The notes beneath the pieces are model-generated. The model ran no database searches. It was not told the DNA's origin and saw nothing but the letters and a program-made list of their open reading frames with translations. DNA of 64,000 bases from Taxillus chinensis. Taxonomy: Eukaryota > Streptophyta > Magnoliopsida > Santalales > Loranthaceae. The stretch lies in NCBI GenBank assembly GCA_023512835.1, contig CM042089.1, forward strand, positions 53,315,427 through 53,379,426, written 5' to 3'. Positions 57,491-64,000 of the stretch are shown here, piece by piece. The first letter of the stretch is position 1; the number at the start of each line of letters is the position of its first letter. A program made the translations under genes and the position numbers.

Positions 57491-57630
57491 GCCGTCCACC
57501 CACGAGACTCTGACCACCCACGCAAGACGCCCAGCAGCAACCAGGAGCTCTCCTACCCTCTCTCTCTCTCTCTCTCTGCGACGGCCGGTGAAGCAACAAA
57601 CCCTAACCCTAAAACAGAGAGGCTTCTCCT

Positions 57631-57709
57631 CCTTATATAGACAACACAACATCAAAACGACGTAGTTTTGATTAAGTGAATCCCAGCATCAAAACGACGT
57701 AGTTTTGAT
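57631..57709 (-). promoter_or_regulatory. TATA box with paired ACGT-core palindromes (D2 5' LTR)
   Basis: TATA is in CCTTATATAG (57631-57640). Palindromes are at 57651-57672 and 57688-57709, 37 bp apart. Confidence 0.74.
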
Positions 57710-57825
57710 TACACAAGTTACAACCTTTCTGCATCCATACACACCAAAATACTCACTATTCCAACCTGGTCCTTTGGGAAAAGATGATTAGAATAACAAA
57801 ACTAAGGTAACCATGCAAAAATACA

Positions 57826-58047
57826 CCTGCACGCCAATTTGAACGCCAATTCCCCAATTGGCGTGCAGCTCCAAATGCACTCAAACTTCACCCCAAGCCT
57901 CCTTGCATCTTGTAGAGGCCTGAGAAGCAAAAATATGCTTGCACGTGAAATGGGTGAATTCACGTGCAGCTCCAAATGCTCTGAAATTTCTGTGGTAGGT
58001 AGAGGACCTCAGTCTAAGAAACTTTTGTTCTTGCACGCCAATTGTTT
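57826..58047. promoter_or_regulatory. Inverted CACGCCAATT and CACGTGAA motifs in D LTR
   Basis: CTGCACGCCAATT faces AATTGGCGTGCAG (57828-57868), and TTGCACGTGAA faces TTCACGTGCAG (57940-57969). A further CTTGCACGCCAATTG is at 58031. Each pair can form a hairpin, and CACGTG is a G-box core. The same set occurs at 43145-43365, 52338-52555 and 60665-60880. Confidence 0.65.
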
Positions 58048-58278
58048 GAGGCCATCTACCCTATCAAAAGTGAGCTCCAAGATCAGCCAAAACAGCTTAA
58101 AACCGCCTGTATACGCATAGCATCTTCCTAGGGCATAAACGTACGTTATCACTTGTCACATGCACCTCCCAAAAGTCTCCTCTTGGGCTCATCTCTTACC
58201 TCAAACTTGTGCACCAACCTCCAAGGTGTTTGTGGTTAACTTCTTACAGACGGGTTACACACGGGTCATTACATGTGG

Positions 58279-60432
58279 GTGTTGCGACACATATGCGTAG
58301 AGAAGGATGAGGCATGGTGTATTGGTATAGTAACTATGGTGTGAGGATGAGGAAGAGTGTTAGAAGTGAGTCAGTTGGCAGTTTTTGCTTGGAAGGGGTA
58401 TTAGTGCTACTACTTGGGGAGCGATTTATGTCGGGCGGATGTCACAAAGGTGCATGTTTTAGAGCGGTGCTGGTAGGTGGATGACCTACATTTGTGCTCT
58501 TGAAAACCTTTCATGTACAGTATCACGCGGTAAGGGAGATGGTTCATGCTATCAAGGTGTTAGTGTGTTTGGGAACTACGTGAAAGTCCCGAATCAGGCG
58601 TTTGCATGTCTTGTTTCCTGCGCCACCCGGAGGAATGGCGGTGATCACATTAAGCTGAGGCTAGAGCCTGAGCATTTCTTGGTCAATTTGAGTGTTTTGT
58701 TGGTGTGTTGAGATAGGACGTGACGGTTGGTATAGCAAGGTTAGTGGGCCATGAGGTGGAGTATGTCCTGGAGGCCAAGGATTCCTTTGTGACCTGTGAG
58801 TGGTGACACCGAGGATTCTGTTGTTGTCATGTTTAAGGTAGGAGAGTTTTCAGGGTGGGGAGGACTATGTGGTTGGTACCTACCCGGCGTCAAAGGATTC
58901 CTATCGCATGGAATGTCTGCTGACTGAGTAAGGCGTTATCACTTGGGTTGTAACATAAGCCTCAGTTAGTGAAGGCTGTGTAAGACCTTGGTGGATCCCT
59001 ATTTGACCGTAGTCAGAGAGGTGTTATTTGTGTGGCATTCTGGTTCAGGGGATTCTTTAGTCACTTCTCAACGTTGGTGACTGGTGTTAGCCCGATAGTA
59101 GTTTTTGGTCTTGTCATGGTTGTGTATGGCACTGAATTTGTCATCCCTGGACTCCATTCGGCGTCATGTTGGCTGTAACCGAATGGAAACTTCATCCTAG
59201 TATAGGTTGTGTCCAAGATTGTAAGTTGTGGAGAGCTATCATTGGTGTTGGTTGTATTTCATTGTGACCTCATGGTGCTTGCTGTAAGGGTGCGGTCTAC
59301 ATCTGGGGTGTGGCTGCGTGGTAAATTGTTGGTGTCCGTTGCATCAAATCTTAGTGGTGGGTTACTATTGGGGTACCTTTAATTGGGGAGTGTTGCTTCT
59401 ATTGGGATGCGCTTAGGCTGATGGTGTTGGCCTTGTTCGATTGTCGGGGTCTTAGCGAATCTATGGGAGGTTTCTCGACCTCACTGTTGTCAGACTTGCT
59501 CACGTGAGTTGTTGTCAGCGCGCTAATTGGCCAAGCTCTAGTTCTTGTTATGCTCATGGGTGTTATGTGTTGCTTTAATCTTCCCGTGATGTTTGCTACT
59601 TGATTTCTCTTTTTGGGGACGAACGGTCCAGAGGTGGGAAGGTTGTGAGGAAACTCCCTGCGGATGAGTTTGTATGGTGGGCAGTGGAACGTTAAACGTG
59701 TAGTAGTGTTTTGTTTGTGCCTTGTTCCTTGTAGTGGTGTTTATGATGTGAGTTGGTCTGTGACCTATGTGATTTGTTAAACGTACGTGTTGGGGATGGG
59801 CGTATATGTCGTACACCGTCGTGACATGTGAATACTTGTGACATGTGTTAGGTGCGAAGAACAAGGATTGTTTGTGAGTTTAGAATATGTGTTTCCCTAT
59901 CATGCTGTGTTGTATTGGGTTTGTGGGTACGTGCCTTCATGTGTGTTATTGTGTGATATCTTCATTCGCGGGTATATGAATGGTTGTGGATGATGTGCAT
60001 CAGCATGTGCATTATGGAAAGTATATTGTCTTTTCGAGGACGACACGTCCTATGGAGGAAATATGGAAACGCGAATCCATGATGCGTGAGCAACCCCCAG
60101 AGTTGTTCGAGGATGAACAATCTTAAGGGTGGAGGGCTGGCTGTTGGCTGGTGTATTTGTATTTCCTTTCGACTTTTGACTTTTATTTATATTGAATGTG
60201 TTAATGAAATGTGCTTGTGATGGGTATTTGTGACATGTGGATGTGTTTCCATAGATTGTGATGCATGTGGTTATGGACTGTGGTGGCACTATGTTATCTG
60301 CTATTGTGTACAATGTGCGGTATATGACCCATTTGGGTGTTGTGGCTTGCCGGGTGGCAAATGGGTAGCTTGTGTTTGTTTTCCTCGTATATCATTTCTT
60401 TTCGAGGACGAAAAGTCTTAAGGGGGAGAGGA
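58279..60432 (+). other. D1 3' internal region with chromodomain end and repeated PPT-like modules
   Basis: This is the continuation of D1 after D2. No polymerase or integrase motif was found. A frame at 60052-60126 reads MEEIWKRESMMREQ then PELFEDEQS and a stop, the typical end of a chromovirus chromodomain. Four modules resembling TTTTCGAGGACGAAAAGTCC plus a purine tract lie at 59605-59648, 60027-60062, 60100-60138 and 60388-60432. The last one, AAGGGGGAGAGGA, is in the functional place next to the LTR. Confidence 0.65.
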
Positions 60433-61120
60433 TGTAATGACCCGTGTGTAACCCGTGTGTAAGAAGTTAACCACAAACACCTTGGATGTTGGTGCACAAG
60501 TTTGAGGTAAGAGATGATCCCAAGAGGGGACTTTTGGGAGGTGCATGTGACAAGTGATAACGTACATTTATGCCCTAAGAAGATGCTATGCATATACATG
60601 CGGTTTTAAGCTGTTTTGGCTGATCTTGGAGCTCACTTTTGATAAGGTAGATGGCCTCAAACAATTGGCGTGCAAGAACAAAAGTTGCTTAGAATGAGGT
60701 CCTCTACCTACCACAGAAATTTCAGAGCATTTAGAGCTGCACGTGAATTCACCCATTTCACGTGCAAGCATATTTTTGCTTCTCAGGCCTCTACAAGATG
60801 CAAGGAGGCTTGGGGTAAAGTTTGAGTGCGATTGGAGCTGCACGCCAATTGGGGAATTGGCGTTCAAATTGGCGTGCAGGCATATTTTTGCATGGTTACC
60901 TTAGTTTTGTTATTCTAATCATCTTTTCCCAAAGGACCAGGTTGGAATAGTGAGTATTTTGGTGTGTATGGATGCGGAAAGGTTGTAGCTTGTGTAATCA
61001 AAACTACGTCGTTTTGATCCTGGGTTTCACTTAATCAAAACTACGTCGTTTTGATAGTGGGAGGTCTATATAAGGATGAGGAGACTCCTTGTTCTAGGGT
61101 TAGGGTTTTTTTCAGCCGTC

Positions 61121-61173
<53 letters not shown>

Positions 61174-62366
61174 AGGAAGGAGAGCTGCTGGCTTGCTGCC
61201 GGAGCGTCGTGCGTGGGGAAGATAACGTCTAGCGTGGAAGCAAGAGTTGGAGGACGTTTTCAAGGTAGGGGTTCTGTCTCACCTGGTCTGTTCCGGGGTT
61301 AGGCCCTGTGTAGAGGGTTTCTCGAGTTTCTATTGTTATTATTATATTATTTATATGTAAATTCATATAGGTGTGACCTCCTATATGAATGTTGGCCTTC
61401 AGTGGCGTTTTGGTGTGATTTCTGAGGTTGGGTGGTTAGTGCATGTTAAGTGTTCGATAAAATGCCTGTGTGAATATGCCTGTGTGTATGCTCAGAACGT
61501 GTTTGAAATAATGCCCGTGAGGCTATGCATATTATGTGTTTGAAATAATATCTGTGTGGCTGGGTTTGTGAGCCTGTGAATTTATGCATGCTAAGTATTC
61601 GACATTATTCCCGTGTGACTAAGCATATTAAGTGTTTGATGTTATGCCTGTATGGCCTTATGTGCTGCGTGTTTGCTTGTACACCCGGTGGCTGTGGAAG
61701 CCCGGGATTGTTTTGTGTTAGCCTGTGAGGCTATGGAAACTATACCTGAAGAGGCGGTTAAATCCCTTGAATCATTGGCCTGAAGAGGCGGTTAAATCAC
61801 TTGAATCATTGGCCTGAAGAGGCGGTTAAATCCCTTGAATCATTGGCCTGAAGTGGCGGTTAAATCACTTGTGGTTAAAGTGTTAGCCTGTGTGAATGTA
61901 GAAATGATTGTATTTGCTGGTGGTTTGTTATTATATCTGTTGGAATGTATCACGACACCGCACTCGTACACATGTCATGTAGATGCTAGGAGCATGGGAT
62001 GGGTTGGGGAGACATGTTCCCTACTGAGCTGTGGTTGCTCACCCCTCCTACTGTGGTGTGTTTTCTTGCAGGAACCTACAGGCGTTAGGTGGGAACACCT
62101 AGGTAGAGGAGTTCCGTTTTGTGGCTATGTTTTATGTTATGTAATTTGTGTTATGTAATTTCGTTGAGGCCTTGTAACCCTAGCGGGGTGATTTTGTAAT
62201 GAAGTTTGAAACATAATAAAGGCATGTGGTTTGAATTTAATAATTATGTGATTTTGGTCTCGAAAATAAAATGTGAAGTGTATGTTGTATCCTACCCCTT
62301 TATTCAAACCCGGGTAAAGGGAGGGTCACGTTCCGGTCTGCTCGGGTTGGAAAACCGGGGGCGTGA
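60433..62366 (+). repeat. Element D1 3' LTR
   Basis: It starts TGTAATGACCCG after the polypurine tract and ends GGGGGCGTGA, lacking the final CA. It is collinear with 42908-44802; the GA microsatellite and 34-bp repeat (four units, 61749-61866) are longer. TATA is at 61066-61073. Confidence 0.93.
60997..61073 (+). promoter_or_regulatory. Paired ACGT-core palindromes with TATA box (D1 3' LTR)
   Basis: Palindromes are at 60997-61018 and 61034-61055, both with full arms, 37 bp apart. The TATA box starts 11 bp after the second. Confidence 0.74.
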
Positions 62367-62838
62367 GTCTTGCCACCAAAATTCAAAATGCCAGAGTTTA
62401 AAAAGTTCAACGGGACCCGATGTCTAAAGACACATTTGGCCATGTACTGTCAAAAGATGGCTGCTTATGCTAGTGAAGACAAGCTCCTCATGTATTGTTT
62501 CTAGGAGAGCCTAACCGGGGCATCCCTTCGCTGGTACTTTCAACTGAATGGAAACCGCATTAAGACATGGAAGGATTTGGCTACCTCTTTCCTGGCACAA
62601 TATAAACATGTCACCGAGCTGGCGCTGGATTGACTAACCCTGCAGTCCATGGAAAAGAGATCTGAGGAGAACTTCAAAGATTATGCACGAAGATGGAGAG
62701 AGGCCGTTGTGGAGGTCCAACCTCCTCTTACCGAAAGAGAACTCACCACTCTTTTTATCAACACACTAAAAGGCGTATACTACGAGAAGTTTATAGGTAA
62801 CGTCTCCAACAGCTTTGCAGACTTGGTTGCATCCGGTG
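62367..62838 (+). pseudogene. gag of Ogre C2, continuation after D1
   Basis: The frame from about 62371 reads LPPKFKMPEFKKFNGTRCLK, KTHLAMYCQKMAAYASEDK, GASLRWYFQLNGNRIKTWKD, ATSFLAQYKHVTEL and KRSEENFKDYARRWREAVVE. This is the Ogre/Tat gag core, directly continuing the LCLVPGVV end at 42905. Stops are TAG 62502 (family Gln position) and TGA 62631 (family Arg position). It is cut at 62839 by an inverted C LTR (left flank CGGTG). Confidence 0.9.
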
Positions 62839-64000
62839 TGTCATCACTGGTTTTCGTCCGGGCCCTTTTGGGGTGAGCTCAAACTAAACCAATGGTGAGA
62901 AATTTTAGAGTCGCCACCAACTGTTTTTGGGGTACAGTTGGATACCCTCTACTTTGAGTAGTTTTAAGTGTATGGTCTGCGTTATCAGAGATGGGTTCGG
63001 GAGTTGGTTACGTGTAGGGAAGGATTAGCACCCCTACAGCGCCCTTTCGGTATCTAATTTAGGAGGAGGGGGTTTTATTTTATTTATACTGTCATGACTG
63101 GGCTAAGTTAAAAAGTTTATTTGGCTATGTTATTTATTAAAGTCATGGTTAAAATGGATTTATCCTAAATTTCTAAAGGGAATCCTAAAGGTTTTGGATT
63201 TTTGAAGTGGATAATAAGATCCTAGGAATTGGTTTGTTCTTTGGTTTTGCTCTTGGAAATTGAAATCCTAAAAATATTTGTTTATTTTCCCCCCCTTTTT
63301 TTTGGTTTTTTTTGTTTTTTTTTGTTTTTTTTTTGTGTGTTTTTTTGTTTGTTTTTTTGTTTGTTTTTTTTCTTGGGTTAGAAAACATACATTTTTTGGT
63401 TTTTATGTTTTGTAAAACGTTTTGTTTTGGTTTTGCTTTGTTTTTTTTTTTGCTTTTGGAAATTGAAATACTAATTTTGGTTTTTTTTTTGTTCTGGTTT
63501 GAAAACATGAAAACGTTTTTTGTTTGTTTTTGTTTTATTTTGTTTTTTTTTTTGTTTTTTTGTTTTTTTTTTTGTTTTTGGAAACCTTTCTCTCTCTTTT
63601 TTTTTTTTGAAAACTTTTAATTATTTTTGTTTTGAAAACTCAAAGTCACACTTGTTACAAATACATATGAAAGTAATGAGCACATAAAATAAACGCGGAG
63701 TGTGTGATTATGACATCCATAAATAAGCAAAAATAAAGCCAATCTTTCTTTTCCTTTCTTTTTTTTCATCTCTTTTTTTTGTTTTGCCCTCCTTTTTTTT
63801 TCTAGCTTCTCTCTCTCTTTTTTTTTTACTGCTCTTTACATATTACAACATAAACAGTATATACAACATATATCTACAACTTCAGGGGGAAAAAATAGCA
63901 AACAAACAAACAAATAAATAATACAAGAAACATACGCCCTATACCCAACAGCAAAACAAAATACAGAAAAAAAACACATTACATTAAATATGAATATACA
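62839..64000 (-). mobile_element. C4: inverted Ogre-type LTR inside C2 gag, running off the window
   Basis: TGTCATCACTGGTTTTCGTC is the reverse complement of the C LTR end and is collinear with C3 from 23515. A T-rich tract is at 63290-63615. Whether it is a solo LTR or a whole element cannot be seen. Confidence 0.9.

Larger units (their letters stand above)
49674..58273 (-). mobile_element. Element D2: inverted D copy inside D1
   Basis: It is flanked by a perfect 5-bp duplication TGTGG (49669-49673 and 58274-58278). Removing it rejoins D1 sequence that D2 itself carries intact near 55205-55235. It has a 3' LTR (49674-52786, containing E3), a polypurine tract, chromodomain remnants, a gag-like gene on the minus strand and a truncated 5' LTR (57491-58273). 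The primer site and the U5 half of the 5' LTR are deleted, so it cannot transpose. Confidence 0.92.
57491..58273 (-). repeat. D2 5' LTR fragment
   Basis: It matches 52008-52786. It keeps the upstream regulatory part, TATA box and CT microsatellite, but lacks the intron/U5 half (~1.1 kb). The junction has 3-bp microhomology (GCC). Confidence 0.9.
42908..62366 (+). mobile_element. Element D1: chromovirus-derived, apparently without pol
   Basis: It has LTRs 42908-44802 and 60433-62366, a tRNA-Met primer site, a gag with two knuckles, chromodomain-like remnants and a polypurine tract. The length without G and D2 is about 8.2 kb. No protease, reverse transcriptase, RNase H or integrase core was found. 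It splits the gag of Ogre C2, which resumes on the right. The target duplication is not clean: left GGTGC, right GT-CT, with the terminal CA of the right LTR missing. Nested inside are solo LTR G and the inverted element D2. Confidence 0.9.

Noticed and set aside
58481..58711. 76-codon ORF in D1, tested as an RT or protease remnant
   Set aside because: No conserved motif; the homologous stretch in D2 does not keep the frame.
1..64000. Captured host gene or intact cellular gene anywhere in the window
   Set aside because: Every recognisable coding segment is retrotransposon gag, pol or Ogre ORF1; the remaining stretches are LTRs or element leaders and 3' regions.

Overview
The window is intergenic plant chromatin made of LTR retrotransposons nested inside one another. 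I found no host gene, no rRNA or tRNA gene, no CRISPR array and no bacterial feature. A flowering plant, probably a eudicot, is suggested by the plant chromovirus polyproteins (Ty3/gypsy, Tekay-like), the Ogre/Tat-type elements with an extra ORF before gag, and the Ty1/copia elements primed by initiator tRNA-Met. I cannot name the species.

Labels used below. A = Tekay-like chromovirus with a 2.24-kb LTR. B = related chromovirus with a 1.68-kb LTR. C = Ogre/Tat-like gypsy with LTRs of 2.4-3.3 kb (TGTTGGACC...GATGACA). D = chromovirus-derived family with a ~1.9-kb LTR (TGTAATGACCCG...GGGGCGTGACA), apparently lacking pol. E and F = Ty1/copia families. G = a solo LTR of unknown family.

Layout. 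1-10638: an A array, internal fragment (1-648) - LTR - full internal region - LTR, so two copies share the middle LTR. 10639-12483: a D-type LTR (minus strand), its outer end cut by A, lying in the integrase of Ogre element C1. 12484-28970: the 3' part of C1 (integrase end, 3' region with ~40-bp repeats, PPT, 3' LTR), interrupted by complete element B (minus, 14568-23271) and an inverted solo C LTR (C3, 23515-25921). C1 itself ends inside the LTR of copia E1. 28971-29493: E1 LTR tail, primer site and start of gag, broken by copia F (29494-32644), which is broken by copia E2 (32645-36845), which is broken by Ogre C2 (from 36846). The gag of C2 is split by D1 (42908-62366) and resumes at 62367. 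Inside D1 lie solo LTR G (45766-48386) and an inverted second D element, D2 (49674-58273). Inside the LTR of D2 sits solo copia LTR E3 (50199-51435). At 62839 the C2 gag is interrupted again by an inverted C LTR (C4), which runs off the window.

Perfect or near-perfect target-site duplications mark B (CTAC), C3 (GTGGG), G (TTGAG), D2 (TGTGG) and E3 (TAATT). The Ogre gag reading across D1 confirms the largest insertion. All polyproteins are broken by frameshifts or stops. The longest catalytic piece is a 358-residue integrase ORF in A with an intact D,D-35-E triad. Conserved non-coding design is striking: paired ACGT-core palindromes 37 bp apart beside the TATA box in every B and D LTR, predicted leader introns inside LTRs, repeated polypurine-tract modules at the 3' ends of A and D, and LTR minisatellites rich in TTGACC or TCGAAG motifs.
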